Source: Parietaria judaica
Lineage: Eukaryota; Streptophyta; Magnoliopsida; Rosales; Urticaceae
Assembly (NCBI GenBank): GCA_954871525.1
Contig: OX940862.1
Coordinates: 41,656,232 to 41,720,231 of the forward strand
Length of the DNA stretch: 64,000 nucleotides
Reading direction: 5' to 3'
Both the position numbers and the translations under genes were made by a program. Below the pieces are notes generated by a model, which did not search any database, was not told the origin of the DNA, and was given only the letters and a program-made list of their open reading frames with translations. Positions 1 through 11,652 of this stretch are shown one piece after another. Position 1 is the stretch's first letter. Every line of letters begins with the position of its first letter.

Positions 1-1
1 T

Positions 2-145
2 CCCTCTTCGGCCTACGTGCTTGAGTTTATGATGCTGAGGCCCATAAATTATGCCGCCGTGGAAGATCTTCTTCGGGACGTCCTATCCGAGAATGGGGTG
101 TTCGTCATAGAGCAAATTGCCGATAGAGTTGTTCGGGAGGATTGA
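2..145 (+). CDS. C-terminal part of an ORF antisense to the Tat element
   Basis: An open frame enters from the window edge and ends at TGA 143-145, giving 47 residues that include AAVEDLLRDVLSENG. An AATAAA polyadenylation-type signal follows at 225-230. Its place, downstream of integrase and on the opposite strand, fits the additional antisense ORFs known from some Tat-lineage elements. A related arrangement, with the start of such an ORF, is seen at 21514-22011. The product is not recognised from this fragment alone, and it could also be an unrelated gene end. Confidence 0.35.
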   Translation, partial: PSSAYVLEFMMLRPINYAAVEDLLRDVLSENGVFVIEQIADRVVRED

Positions 146-330
146 CCTTCCCTCGCTGTATTTCAATTGATTTGTAAATTACTTTGCGGCCGCCATGTGT
201 TGTGTCTGTAAAGAAATTCTTATCAATAAAGCCTATGACTTTCCCATGTATGGTATGCTAACGATGACATGTATGGTATGCTAACGATGAAGTATGGGAG
301 TATGTGTACTCCGCTTTTTTTTTTTTTTTT

Positions 331-870
331 GGCGATGAGCTTGTCGGTATGCACCGGGCTCTGTCACGATGAAGTGCTTGACACTGATTCGCTGGTGATG
401 AGCTTGTTGGTATGCACCGGGCTCTGTCGCGATGAAGTGCTTGGCACTGATTCGTTGGCGATGAGCTTGTCGGTATGCACCGGGCTCTGTCGCGATGAAG
501 TGCTTGGCACTGATTCGTTGGCGATGAGCTTGTCGGCCCATTTGCCGTAGTAATTTCTTTTGTATGCTCGGCCCATTTGTCGTAGTAATTTCTTTTGTAT
601 GCTCGGCCCATTTGCCGTAGTAGTATTTTTTTTTGTGCTTGGCCCATTTGCTGTAGTAGTATCTTTTTGTGCTTGGCCCATTTGCCGTAGTAGTATCTTT
701 TTGGTGCTTGGCCCATTTGCCGTAGTAGTATCTTTTTCGGTGCTTGGCCCATTTGCCGTAGTAATATATTTTTCGGTGCTTGGCCCATTTGCCGTAGTAG
801 TTTGTGATATTCGGCGATGATCTTGTCGGTATGCACCGGGCTCTGTCGCGATGAAGTGCTTGGCACTGAT
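331..870. repeat. Two interlocked tandem arrays (63-bp and about 35-bp units) in the Tat 3' region
   Basis: Units starting GGCGATGAGCTTGTCGG begin at 331, 394, 457 and 520, an exact 63-bp period. From 536 a second unit containing GCCCATTTGCCGTAGTA repeats at 536, 571, 606, 642, 676, 711, 747 and 783 (34-36 bp). A partial 63-bp unit reappears at about 814-870. Open frames through this tract are only translations of the repeats. Tandem repeats between pol and the 3' LTR are common in Tat-type elements. Confidence 0.9.
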
Positions 871-944
871 TCTTATTATGTGTATATATATTTGTGATAT
901 GTACTCAAATGGAGAAGCGATAAAATATTTTGTCTTAAAAGACG

Positions 945-1070
945 AGCCTCGTTAAACCCTTCGAGTCCCCCAATGGGTGCGGCTCGCGAGGGAAGAGTAC
1001 TCCATATTGTATTGAATAAGGCCGGAGCCAATCATGCTAATCCCGAACAAGTAGGGTCGGGGGTCCCCTT
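945..1070 (-). repeat. Segment shared with the LINE tail at 12.6 kb
   Basis: The tract with TTAAACCCTTCGAGTCCCCC, GGGAAGAGTACTCC and CCGAACAAGTAGGGTCGGG closely resembles 12600-12730 in the same orientation. It lies between the integrase end and the tandem repeats of the Tat element. It may be a shared 3' tail module or a relic of a LINE inserted here. Confidence 0.7.
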
Positions 1071-1168
1071 TTAATAAACTTAAATCGAAGTAGTAAACTT
1101 AAGAATATAAACTAAGAAAGGATATTGAACAAGTGGTAGAGGAGAAAAGTAAACGCCGACGAGGTTCT

Positions 1169-2290
1169 TTATTGGTAGAATTTCTTCAAGTGCTTGACAT
1201 TCCACCTTCTTATGACTTTGACTCCATCGGTGTTCTTGAGCTCGTACACCCCTGGCTTGACGATGTGGGTTACCGTATACGGGCCTTCCCAGCTTTCTCC
1301 AAGCTTTCCTGCGTTAAGCTCGGCTGTGTTCTGGAAAACCTTTCTGAGGACCATTTCTCCGACTCGGAACCTTCTCGGTCGCACCTTTTTATTGTAGAAC
1401 CGTGCGATGGTGTTCTGATAATTGGCTATATGAACTCTGGATCGCTCCCGTCTTTCGTCGATGTGATCGAGCTGATGAAGCAAGTCCTGGTTGTTGTCCT
1501 CTTCGTTGCTTGGTGCCCAGGATCGCCGGAAACTGGGGATCCTACCTCTGCCGGGATTACCGCTTCCACCCCAAATGCTAGAGCAAAAGGAGTTTCTCCG
1601 GTGGCTGAGTGTGGCGTTGTCCGATAAGCCCAAAGTACTCCTGGGAATTCATCTGCCCATAGGCCTTTCTTCTTGTCGAGCCGCTTCTTGAGGTTGTCGG
1701 TGATCGTTCGGTTGATCGCTTCGGCGTTCCCGTTCCCTTGAGGATATCTTGGCGTCAAAGTATTCAGCTTTATCTTCCAGCGTGCACAGAAGTCTTTGAA
1801 CTTCTTCGAGATAAACTGGGATCCGTTGTCCGCGATGATCTCCCTGGGGAGTACGAAGCGAGTGATTACATTCTTCCAAACATAACTCTCGACGTCGGAG
1901 TCCTTGATATTGGCGTAGGATTCGGCTTCGGTCCATTTGGTGAAGAAGTCCGTGACCACCAGCATGAATCTCTTCTGCCTTGCTCCTATCGTCATAGGAC
2001 CGACGATATCCATGGACCACTTCATGAAGGGTAGGGCACCGATACCATTGACAGCTCTTCGGCAGGGCAGTTGATTGCTGGGGCGTGTCGCTGGAATTTT
2101 TCGCACCTCCTAGCGTGGTTGATGCAGTCAGCTCGCATTGTCTCCCAGAAGAAGCCTTGTAGCTTGGCTTTCCTTAGTAGGTTGCGTCCGCCCGAGTGGT
2201 TACCGCACTCTCCGCTGTGGATTTCTTGCATGACATAATTCGCCTCGTCTCTGCGTAGACAACGTAGGTAGGGGCCTACGAGGCTCTTGA
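1169..2290 (-). pseudogene. Retrotransposon integrase (Tat element), frameshifted
   Basis: The zinc-binding part is visible as IHSGECGNHSG followed by [13 protein letters not shown], an HHCC finger. The catalytic core follows with [15 protein letters not shown] and [14 protein letters not shown], which supply the D, D and E residues. The C-terminal part ends in a GPYTVTHIVKPGVYEL-type DNA-binding module. At least two frame changes split it: the pieces at 2022-2645, 1426-2106 and 1169-1633 are in different frames. Integrase would insert the cDNA copy into the genome, but this copy cannot make a complete protein. Confidence 0.88.
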
Positions 2291-2654
2291 AGTAGAGCCT
2301 TCTGTCTATGATTGTGTACCGGGAGCTCTTAGTCTTTATCTTCCGTGCCTCTTGTCGGTCTTCGGGTAGCTTTCCTTCGAGCAGATATGCTCGGATGGGG
2401 GTCCTCCAATCTTCGTCTCCAGTCTCCTCTACTACTCCTGGCTCTTCATCCTCGCCATCTTCTTCTTCTATAAGCTGGGTTTCTTCCTCGCCTTCCTCCA
2501 AGATGTCGCCATTGTTGCGAGCGCTGTCATCCCTGTCGGTTAATCCTTCTTCGCCTGTCTTCAGCTTCTTCTTATCGGGACCCTCACCTCTCTTGATGCT
2601 GGGTTTCTGCAGCGTCTCCACCGTAATTGATCGGAGTTCTCCCACTTGGGTGGT

Positions 2655-3030
2655 CTACCCCAAGCTTGCTAGAGCGTCTGCATGGTTGTTGTCTCCTCTG
2701 GACACCTGTGTTAGGGTGAAGAAATCGAACTTCTTTTTGAGGGATTTGACGAATCCAGCGTAAGCCTCCATTCTTTCGTCGTTCGTCTCGTACTCTCCAC
2801 TGACTTGCTTTACGACTAGCTGCAAATCCGAAAAGGCGTTCAAGTTCCTGACCCCGATGGCCAGGGCTGATTGCATCCCGACGATGAGCGCCTCGTATTC
2901 CGCCTCATTGTTGGTGGAACGGTAGGCGAGGCGGCAAGCTTTCTCGATTATTTCTCCCATCGGAGAAATGAGCCGGACTCTGATTCCTGATCCTGTCGAG
3001 GTCGATGATCCGTCGACGCAGAGTCTCCAG
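2655..3030 (-). pseudogene. Second RNase H (archaeal-type) of the Tat element
   Basis: The translated domain starts near VDGSSTSTGSG and continues through NNEAEYEALIVGMQ, FSDLQLVVKQV and NNHADALASLG. These carry the D, E, D and D residues expected of an active RNase H fold. It is distinct from the RNase H joined to the reverse transcriptase at about 3053-3370. It is in a different frame from the upstream RT-RH piece, so it is only a domain remnant here. In the Tat lineage this extra domain is thought to act in RNA removal during reverse transcription. Confidence 0.82.
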
Positions 3031-3052
3031 GTACCGGCCTCATCGCTCAGTT

Positions 3053-4568
3053 CTACGGGCCCTTGGGAAGCTCGATGAGAAAATCGGCGAGCACTTGTGA
3101 CTTCAAACTCGTCCGCAGTTGGTATTCAATGTCGTACGCTCCCAGCTTTATGTTCCACTTCGTGATTCTGCCGGATTGATTCGGACTTTGGATGATGGAG
3201 CGAATCGGCCTGTCCGTCATAACGATGATTATGTGGGCCTGGAAGTGGAAATGCGACCTCTCCGACGCGTCATAGACAGCTAGCGCCAGCTTCTCGATGG
3301 TGGGGTATCTCGTCTTGGCGTCGAGGAGCATCCTGCTGATGTAGGAGACTGGCTTTTGCTCCCCTTTCTATTCCCGAACGAGCACCTGACTTATCGCCTG
3401 ATCGGATACGTTTCGATGTACAGGTAGAGCGGCTCTCCGGGCTCCGGCTTTGTCATAACGGGCGGAGATGAGAGATAGACTTTTAATGCTTGATAGGTCT
3501 CTTCGCACTTGTCGGTCCATTCGAACTTCCTGTTTTTCCTCAGCAGCTCGTAGAATAGGAGAGTTCGGTCCGCTTGTCGCGAGATAAATCGCCTTAGTGC
3601 GTTGATCCTTCCTGTCAGCTTCTGGACCTCTCGTCGATTTCTCGGTCACGGCATGCTCTGAATGGCTTCGACCTGTTCGCGATTAGCTTCGATTCCTCGT
3701 CGCGTGACCATCTGGCCTAGGAACTTTCCGGACGAGACGCCGAAGGTGCACTTGGTAGGGTTCAGCTTTATCTGATGTTTGTTGAGGACGCCGAAGCATT
3801 CCTCCAATTGCTCCACGTGCATCGCTGCTTTCAGGGATTTGACGACCATGTCGTCGATGTATACTTCTACGCTTTTCCCGATCTGCTCGTGGAACATCTT
3901 TGTCATCAGCCTTTGGTAGGTCGCCCCGGAATTCTTCAACCCGAAAGGCATAACCTTATAGCAGTAGGTTCCTCTCTCGCTGATGAAGGCTGTCTTCTCT
4001 TCGTCTTCTGGGTGCATTCGGATCTGGTGGTAGCCTGAGTAGGCATCCATGAAGCTTAGGAGCTCGTACCCGTAAGTAGCTTCGACAAGGCGATCGATGT
4101 GCGGCATCGGAAAACTGTCCTTCGGACACGCTTTATTGAGGTCAGTGAAGTCGACGCATACTCTCCACTTGCCGTTCTTCTTTTTTACCACGACGGTGTT
4201 GGCTAACCACTGGGGGTTTTCACCTCCCGGATGGTTCCCATGGCGAGCAGCTTATCCACTTCGTCGTTGATGATCTTGTTCCGGTCGGAGGCCATCTTCC
4301 TTCGTTTCTGAATGACGGGTTTGTGCCCGGGATCCGTGTTGAGCCGGTGGGTGACCACTGTCGGATCGATTCCTGGCATGTCCTCGTGGGACCATGCAAA
4401 ACTCCCCCGGTTCCTTTTCAGGAATTCGATCAGCTGAGCCCTGATCTCTGGTTCGAGACCGGCGCCTATATCGACAGTTCGGGCCGGGTCGGAGTCGTCG
4501 ATGCAGACTTGCTCCACTTCTTCGAGCCGTGGGCCTCCCAATCTTTCTTCGGTGGCCTGGTCTTCCAC
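3053..4568 (-). pseudogene. Retrotransposon reverse transcriptase with attached RNase H (Tat element)
   Basis: The RT palm shows KKKNGKWRVCVDFTDLNKAC, FMDAYSGYHQI, MPFGLKNSGATYQ and the catalytic YIDD at 3850-3861. The N-terminal approach (PGIDPTVVTHRL, EVDKLLAMGTIREV) lies at 4203-4568. The connection and RNase H remnant follow at 3053-3649. A one-base deletion near 4203-4215 (AAAACCCCCAGTGG) shifts the frame just before the RT core. There is another frame change near 3650 and a TAG at 3368-3370. The enzyme would copy the element RNA into DNA. Confidence 0.9.
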
Positions 4569-4868
4569 GTCTTCCGCGCTGAGGATCTTGGGGATGCCCG
4601 GGGCTCCCCCTTTTCCTTTCTTCTTGCGCCGCTTCCTCCGGATCGCCGATGGTGAAGGCGGAGCGGCCGTGGCTAATTGCTATTGGTCGGCTGGCTTGCT
4701 GCCGCTGCACTCAGCCTCCTCGACGTTCTTGGGTGCGCTCATCGCTCGGTAGTGCATCATGTAGCAGATGCGGTAGGCCTCGCTGTTTCCTCGGACTTCG
4801 TCGATGGTCCCTTCTATCCGCCCCGGGAATTTGATGCATCGGTGGTACGTGGACGGAACGGCCCTCAT

Positions 4869-5324
4869 TCAGTGGATCCAAGGTCTCCCGAGAATCACAT
4901 TGAAGTGCGATCGCACGTCCAGTACCATGAACTCAGTCATCCGATGGACGGTTCCGGCGTAGACGGTGAGATTCACCGTTCTCAGTGAGAGAGCTACGTC
5001 TCCGTTGAAGCCTGACACCTTGCGCGGGCGGCATCCGATGACTAGGTCCTCGATCTTCATCCGTGTCAAGAAATCGTACGTGGTGACGTCGACTGAGCTT
5101 CCATTGTCCACGAGGACGCGAGCGACGTCGCATCCTCCTATGTTGAGCTCCAGGACTAAAGCGTCGTCGTGCTCGTCGGCACATACCTCTTCGTCGACGA
5201 ATTCTATCATCGTTTTCAGACCGGTCATCCGCGCATCTTCCCGAGCGGACTCCTTTCCTCTGCGCTGGTATGCCTTGATGTTGTTGATGGAGTCTTCGCA
5301 GAGGCGAGATCCTCCCATGATCAA
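4869..5324 (-). pseudogene. Retrotransposon aspartic protease (Tat element)
   Basis: The active-site region reads VLVDNGSSVDV, with the catalytic Asp, followed by VSGFNGD and the closing NVILGRPWIH. That is the usual layout of retroviral-type proteases in Tat elements. It lies in the same frame as gag, separated from it by an in-frame TAG at 5496-5498. A TGA at 4869-4871 sits between it and the segment leading into RT. The protease would cut the gag-pol polyprotein. Confidence 0.82.
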
Positions 5325-5495
5325 GTCGATCCTTGGTCTTGCGGCTGATCTCCCGTCGTTCGGGCGTTCCGTCGAGGCTTCCTCGATTGCAAGGATCCTT
5401 TTTGGCGCCTCTTGGCTTCCTCCCGTGCGCTGAGCGGGAGCCTCCTGCCTGTTCGGCCACGATCGGTTGCCGTTATTCCATGGCTGAGTGGGCTT

Positions 5496-6391
5496 CTAGG
5501 AGATATTCTGGAACTCCCCTTGTTCGATCTTTCTCTGGATCATCTTCTTCAGGCTGGCGCACTTGTCAGTCGCATGACCGTGGTAATCGTGGAAGGAACA
5601 ATATTTGCTCATGTCCCTCGGCCACGGCTTCCTCTTGTAATCGCCTCGACCGCCGGAGTAGCCTCCTCGGATGCTCGAGAAACCTCCTCGGCCTCCGGAG
5701 TAGCCCCCTCGGTCGACGGAGTAGCCTCCTCGGTCGCTGGAGTAGCCTCCTTGGCCTCCTGAAAAGCTGCCCTGATTGCCTGGGAAGTTCTCCGGCTGTG
5801 AGTTCCCTTGCGGATGTCCCCCTTGTTGATGACTCTCACAGTTGTTGGGCGCCTCTTTCTTTTCGTCTACTTGGTAGACTCCGTGCCCAGGGGTTTCCTG
5901 AACTCTTCGCTCATCGGCACCGTCTCTGTTTCTCCGATCTCGCCGCTCTCCTTCTCTCCTCGTTCTGGACGACGATCCTTCTCGTCCGTCTCTAGCTTCC
6001 CTCCTCTCCGGCCTTGCTCGGCCCTCGGCTTCCACTTCTAGCCTCTTCTTGATCGCCTTGTTTTCATCCATGTCCATGTAGATCGTTGCTTTGTGGAGTG
6101 CGTCCTCTATCGAGTTTGGCAGCGAGACGCACAACTCATCGTTGAATGGGGATTGATAGTATAAGTCGTGCTTCAGAGCCTGGACCGAGACGACGTCGTC
6201 GATCTTCGGGATTCAGAACATGACGTTCTTGAACTTCTCCACGTACTGCCGAAGAGGTTCGTTCTTCCCTTGCTTGACATCGAATAGGTTGGATAACGTC
6301 AGCTCCGTCTGTACGTAGATGGAGAAGTGTTTCAAGAAAAGGGCGACCAGTTCGTCGGAGGTGTCGATGGAGCCCGGCGTCAGTCATGCGA
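5496..6391 (-). pseudogene. Retrotransposon gag, N-terminally truncated (Tat element)
   Basis: The capsid-like part is readable from about 6391 (PGSIDTSDELVALFLKHFS, LRQYVEKFKNV), with a TGA inside it at 6213-6215. Then comes an Arg/Glu-rich stretch and a Gly/Tyr/Arg-rich region of repeated GGYSxxRGGYS units at about 5650-5760. A zinc-knuckle-like YCSFHDYHGHATDKCASL closes it. The frame ends at TAG 5496-5498. The N-terminal part of gag is absent at the junction near 6391, showing an internal deletion. The protein would package the element RNA. Confidence 0.82.
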
Positions 6392-6411
6392 ACCAAATAA
6401 TTATGAAAATA

Positions 6412-6998
6412 CGAATATCCTTGATTTATTGTGATTCCGAGAGGACTCGGTTTCTTCCGTTTAATAGCTCGGACAATCGAAGATTACACACTCCGATCCT
6501 TGAGAGGTTGAGAATACTATGAATAAGCAAACTCAAAGACTCAGGAATAACTCTCTCTAACTCACGATTTATTGGATTTACACTGAGTTTATAGGTTTGA
6601 AGGTCTTCTAGATTGTTCCTTGAATCTTGCTAGGGTTTCCTTCTGTTTCGCTATGATCGTTGTTGACCTCCCTTATTTGCGTTGGATATCCCACGAAATC
6701 CTCAACTGAATGAGCTATCCTTCCTCCTTTCTCGCGATCTCGAATAAACACTTCTTTTAATCCGATTTGGCTTTCCCGATGAGCTTCTTTCTCGACGAAC
6801 TCCTCTTGTCGCGATGAAGCTTTGGGCTGCTCTATCAGATGGTGACTTCTTATGGGCTTTACTCGCTGGGCCCTAATTCTCCCTATCTTCTGATGGGCCT
6901 GGAATCTTCGAGTGATCTTGCTTCTATTTTATGTCGTTTGTTTCATAAACGACATCGGATAGTGTTGAGGAGAGATTTGACAAAATCTGACCTTAACA
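6412..6998 (-). repeat. Probable 5' LTR of the Tat element
   Basis: On the minus strand the sequence begins TGTTAAGGTCAG at 6998. It contains a TATA-like CCTATAAACTC near 6587 and runs to about 6412, where CGTATTTTCA could be the CA end. It then enters gag after about 20 bases. The other LTR is outside the window, so the ends cannot be confirmed by comparison. Confidence 0.6.
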
Positions 6999-7733
6999 AT
7001 AATTCAATTATTTAGATGGATATTTACTTGACTTATCAACATGCGTTTTTTGTAATGTTTATGTCAAACCCACCAATCAATTTATTAATGTCTATAATAA
7101 TACTAAACATCTTATACATATTCACATAAATTTAGAGTGTATATACATATACACACGTACATTTCTAAAATACTAATTAACATAAATATAGTAAATAAAA
7201 TTTATATACATGTTCACTTGCCCGAGTCATGAGTTTCTCGAGTGGGAGCTTGGCGCGGTTTGATTTCGTCTTCAGTAGTTTATAACTTCCTTAACTATCT
7301 CACTTGATGATTCATGATAAAAAAAAAAAAAAAAATTCAAAGAAATTAAAATTCAAGTTTCATAATAAAGTTATACGTTTCAATTTATAAACAAACAAAT
7401 GAATAAAAAAAAAAAAAAAACATACCTTACACCCAAAACAAAGAAACTCGTCCTTGCTAACTTGATAATTTAAGAATATAGAGATTGATCAATATTATTA
7501 TGTGGTATATGTTTGATGAAAATACTCTATTTATAAGCTAGAAAAAAATACAATGAAGAGTCATACTCATTATATTAATATGAATTTATTGTTTTAAAAC
7601 GTGGAAAACCAAAGACCGTAATAGAAAATGAAAAGCTAAAGGTCATTTAAGCAAATGAAATGAAATGGCAATAAATAATGCACGTTTTGAACAAATATAA
7701 TGCTATTTTAATTATTAATTAAGTATACATATC
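6999..7733. other. AT-rich intergenic DNA
   Basis: Very AT-rich with long A runs at about 7320 and 7407. No coding frame, RNA gene or terminal repeat was recognised. Confidence 0.6.
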
Positions 7734-8252
7734 AAAAGGAAGAACTCAGGAATGATGTGGCACCATGATATACAAGAATAGAGGATTTTAATTTTTTTTC
7801 ATTGCTTACAAGTGATATGGGATCATAAGAATTAATAATAGAGGATTCTAATTTTGTTAGAATATTTTTTTTATGCGAATTAACTAATGTATTTGACTGT
7901 AGGGTTCATGAACAAAATGCCAATTTTGTGTCAAATATTTAAAAAAAAAAAACTACTCATTGTGTGTATTTTTTACTCTCACAAATGGGCATTTCTTAAA
8001 AGGTTTGACACAAAAATGGGCATTTTGTACAATTTTCTTAATTATATAATTAAAATGGGCATTCCGTACAACTATATTAATTATATAAGTACAATCAAAT
8101 ACATTAGTTAATTCACATAAAAAAAAGAAATTCTAACAAAATTAGAATCCTTGATTCTTATGATCCCATATCACTTGTAAGTAATGAAAAAAAATTAAAA
8201 TCCTCTATTCTTGAATATCATGGTGCCACGTCATTCGTGAGTTCTTCCTTTT
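7734..8252. mobile_element. Foldback/MITE element with about 165-bp inverted arms
   Basis: The left arm (7734-7901, starting AAAAGGAAGAACTCA) is the near-perfect reverse complement of the right arm (8090-8252). The 190-bp centre holds two copies of an AAAATGGGCATT unit ending in TTAATTATATAA. No coding capacity. I could not define a convincing target duplication, so the superfamily is open. Confidence 0.85.
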
Positions 8253-8650
8253 AATTTATATAGATTTCAAATGGTGTTATGAGAATTTGAAACTTAGTTT
8301 TTCATCAATGCTGAAAACCATATTCAAGAGAGTTATAAAATAACAAATATATAAGGCTGAAGCTCAACAAGTGTACATATAGACTCGTATTATACAAGTT
8401 TGGAAAGAGGGAAAAATAAAATATTTACAGTGGAGATTGAGCTTCATGTTCATCAGGATTCACAAGGCAGAGAGAGACTCCATTGTTGTTCCTGACTCGA
8501 CCAGAATTGACCACAAAACATGCACGTCTTCACATGGGCATGATTTCACATCCTTGTACAGTATATACAACCCTCTCCCTGAAATGTCATACCTTACTTG
8601 TAAATCAAATTTATCTTATCTAATAAACCATCTCAATATCGGGTTTCGGA
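8253..8650. other. Intergenic DNA left of the solo LTR
   Basis: It contains a 72-codon open frame (8437-8655) that runs up to the solo LTR and has no recognisable domain. I see no other feature. Confidence 0.5.
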
Positions 8651-11224
8651 TGTGATAACCCAAATTCTCACGTACAATTAGGACCAGTAATAACACATTT
8701 ACGATGCATAATAAAACATTTCATATAGATTGCACACCTCCTATACCTTATGTACAAGAACATTATTTGTTTTTAACATCGTTTGTTGAGTAATTTCATG
8801 CAGCGTGAAGGTCCGGTATTCCTCAAGAGTGAAGCATTGTGTGCTAAATGAGTAAATGAATTGATACTATAAGCATTTGGGTGATAAACTCATGCATATA
8901 GTACTCTTTAGTTTTCACTGTTCATATTTCGGTAAAATTCACGATACACTGAAATCCGTGCATTTTTCATGACATCACAAGTAGGTCAAATATATTTTGT
9001 TAAATGATTTATTTCATACTAGAAAATAAATAAAAAATGAAGTCATAGTCAACTCTAAGCAAGCATGACGTTTCGGTTTCGTATTTTTCTCGGTAAGCGA
9101 GAAATGGCTCGGTTTAACTTCTGGGTTAGTATTTTTGTTCAAATAGCTATCTTAAATATTTACTATGTACTTTATATTATTTATTATGTAAATGAAATGA
9201 TAGTAAACATTTTGATTGGTTTATAAGTAGGTTTTACCGAATAATAATGAAAACGATGCGTAGAAGCGGAAAAGTAAAAAGTAAGCAAAACCGATTGAAC
9301 CGGGACTAGGTTTCACCATGTTAGGATAGGTTTATTTGTATTTAATCACTCTATACTATTAAGAGTCATCTTGGAAGTCTTGTTATTGATACACCTCATG
9401 CTAAGTTTTGAAAATATCAATTTTATCCTTTAATTTGGTATTAAAACAAAGCAAGCAGCTCTTACCTTCAAAACCTCTCGGACCACAGCTTTTATACAGA
9501 GCTAAAACCCTCACAAGATATTCCTCTCCCTGATTCAAATCTTTCCCAACTTGTAGAGCTGAAATAGGAGTTAGAACTTGCAACCTAGAGCCGATACAAG
9601 TTTCATGGTTAGTTAGTTCTATCTTTTTAGTGTTTTCAATTTTCATTTGAAAACTCCAGCACCTCATGTTTATTTTTCAGCTTCATATGATCTATAATGT
9701 GTGTCAAATAGTTCTAAAGGTGTTCATAATATTTCCTAGGTGAATGATTTTGCAAAAGAACCTTGAGATGTTCATAAGTTGCTGCCTTATTATAAATATT
9801 TTAAATGAACCTTGAGATGTTCATAAGAGTTTTATATTTGATAATTAATCATTGGAGTTTATTATGCTTGCTGCCGATTTAAGAAAAGAATCGATTTGAA
9901 TGATTATAGCGTTAGGTTGTTCGGTTTGTGCGCTTCTTTGTTTTAGAAGGCAGCCGGTTTATATTTTACGATGGATGGATGTTATTTGATAATATAGATC
10001 TTGGTTAGTTTGAAAATACAAGGGACTCTATGTCCAAATGTTTTACAAAGAGAATACAATTTTATCTCAACCGAGCTAGTTTTGTAGAAATGTGTTTTAA
10101 AGAACTATATATCGTGAAATTTGACTTGAAATATGCACGGAATTACTTGTATAAGTATAAAGCATTCACGGACAGTGAAATTGATGTCTTGAGTACTTGG
10201 TAATAAATTCATTAGGTGGTTAGCACACATTGCTCATTGAGGAAACTAGACTGAATCGTTTGCACGGGTATTCGACGTAAAAAGGTAAACATGAACTCTT
10301 TTAAAACTATCACAAGGACATAGTATGAAAGCACTATGTTATACGAGTATGAATATTTCGTGTTCAAAAAATTATAAAGAGAATGTACCACTTTAAAAGG
10401 TGTGAACATTGATGAGTTAATTTGTTGGTGGCCTATATTAGTCCCTAGGATTGGGGGATTAATATGTCTTATGGGATATTGTTTGTGCCATAGGACTTTC
10501 TCGGACTTATTGTAGTTCCTAGGATTGGGGAACTACGGTGTCTCATGTGTAAGATTGAGATACTTATATATGGCCAGAGTTCGATAGTTGCTCACACGTG
10601 GCCTTGTTAGTCCTTAGGATTGGGGGACTAACACATCTTGTGGGATAGGATTGGTCCCATAAGATGTTTTCGAACCTATTGTAACTCTTAGGATTGGGGA
10701 GTTACGATGTCTCATGTGTATGATTGAGATATTTGTATGTGGCCAAGGTTCGATGGGACACGTGGAAGCTTACTAATAGGCCTAGACGATTAACCTTCGT
10801 TGAACACATAATAACGCGCGTAATATTTTATAATATATTGGTACTATAAGAATAAGAGTTTATGGTATGTTGAAGTTTATCTATATATATATACGGTTCT
10901 TGTTTACTGAGCTTTAGCTCACGTAGTTCTTGTGATATAGGTGAGGGTGCATCTAGACATGACTAGTCATCTTGGCGTTTGGATGAGCACTCTCGCACAC
11001 CGTAAAGCATATATATATGGAACCTTTTGACCTAATGGGCCTATTTTGAATTGTATATATGGTTTTGATGTCCATATGTACATAGGACAAAGTAACATGG
11101 TCGTTATAAAGTAATTTCGTGTATGTACAAAACTATATTACATACTAGAAATTTAAAAGTTTAATTTTGTCCACTTTTTGGAAAGTGAAACTGTTTTAAA
11201 CTAAAAGAGGTAGCGGGTGCTACA
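8651..11224 (+). mobile_element. Solo LTR (2,574 bp), Del/Tekay chromovirus-like
   Basis: It begins TGTGATAACCC and ends GGTAGCGGGTGCTACA. It is bounded by a perfect 5-bp duplication, TCGGA, at 8646-8650 and 11225-11229. No gag-pol sequence lies inside, so this is a solo LTR left by LTR-LTR recombination. The very long LTR and the TGTxATAACCC / GGTAGCGGG...ACA ends resemble Del/Tekay chromoviruses. The plus orientation is inferred from those ends. A TATA-like run (TATATATATATACGG) lies near 10885. Confidence 0.85.
10425..10770. repeat. Duplicated block inside the solo LTR
   Basis: Two copies of about 185 bp (from about 10430 and 10600) each hold two sub-blocks of the form TAGTCCCTAGGATTGGGGGA and GTAGTTCCTAGGATTGGGG. 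This gives a two-by-two repeat in the probable U3 region. Confidence 0.75.
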
Positions 11225-11229
11225 TCGGA

Positions 11230-11619
11230 GATTCCGAAATTCCAATCTTTTTTTCCTTAAAAAAATAAACAAACAAATAAACAGAAGAAGTTCATAAATG
11301 CAGACAATCTACTCTCAATTAGGTGGTGGAGATTAGTTACACATTGTTACTAAATAAAAATAAAATACGGTTATCATAACTTAAACGAAAAACAGATGCC
11401 GGTATCGGTAGACCTAGACCTCGTATTTTAACAACATTATATGTGACAAATATCTAAGTATACAAAGAATAATAAAACAGAAACTTCTTTGATTTCTTAA
11501 AAAACAGAAACTCTAACAGTTATAATTTCCGGCATCGAAAGGTCAATAGACGAGGCCGCGAGTTAGCGACAAGCCAGTTTCGGCCGTTGGCCACCTTCAT
11601 GTTAAAGGCCAAAAAAGAA

Positions 11620-11652
<33 letters not shown>

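Larger units (their letters stand above)
1..6998 (-). mobile_element. Decayed Ty3/gypsy LTR retrotransposon, Tat lineage, cut by the window edge
   Basis: Reading down the minus strand, the order is LTR (about 6998-6412), gag, protease, reverse transcriptase with its RNase H, a second RNase H, integrase, a non-coding tandem-repeat tract, then an ORF remnant on the opposite strand at the window edge. The gag-pro-RT-RH-INT order is Ty3/gypsy. A second RNase H between RT-RH and integrase is a known mark of the plant Tat lineage. The coding region has several in-frame stops and frameshifts, so the copy is dead. The 3' LTR lies outside the window. The start of gag is missing: the LTR side joins directly to the middle of gag near 6391. 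Confidence 0.88.

Noticed and set aside
258..866. Long open frames on both strands with repeated RQMGQAPK-like units
   Set aside because: They are translations of the 35- and 63-bp tandem arrays in the gypsy 3' region.
331..870. Possible CRISPR-like regular repeats
   Set aside because: Contiguous tandem repeats without unique spacers, in a plant retrotransposon.
4933..5460. Arg-rich frame overlapping the protease
   Set aside because: Shadow of the gag-pro coding region in another frame.
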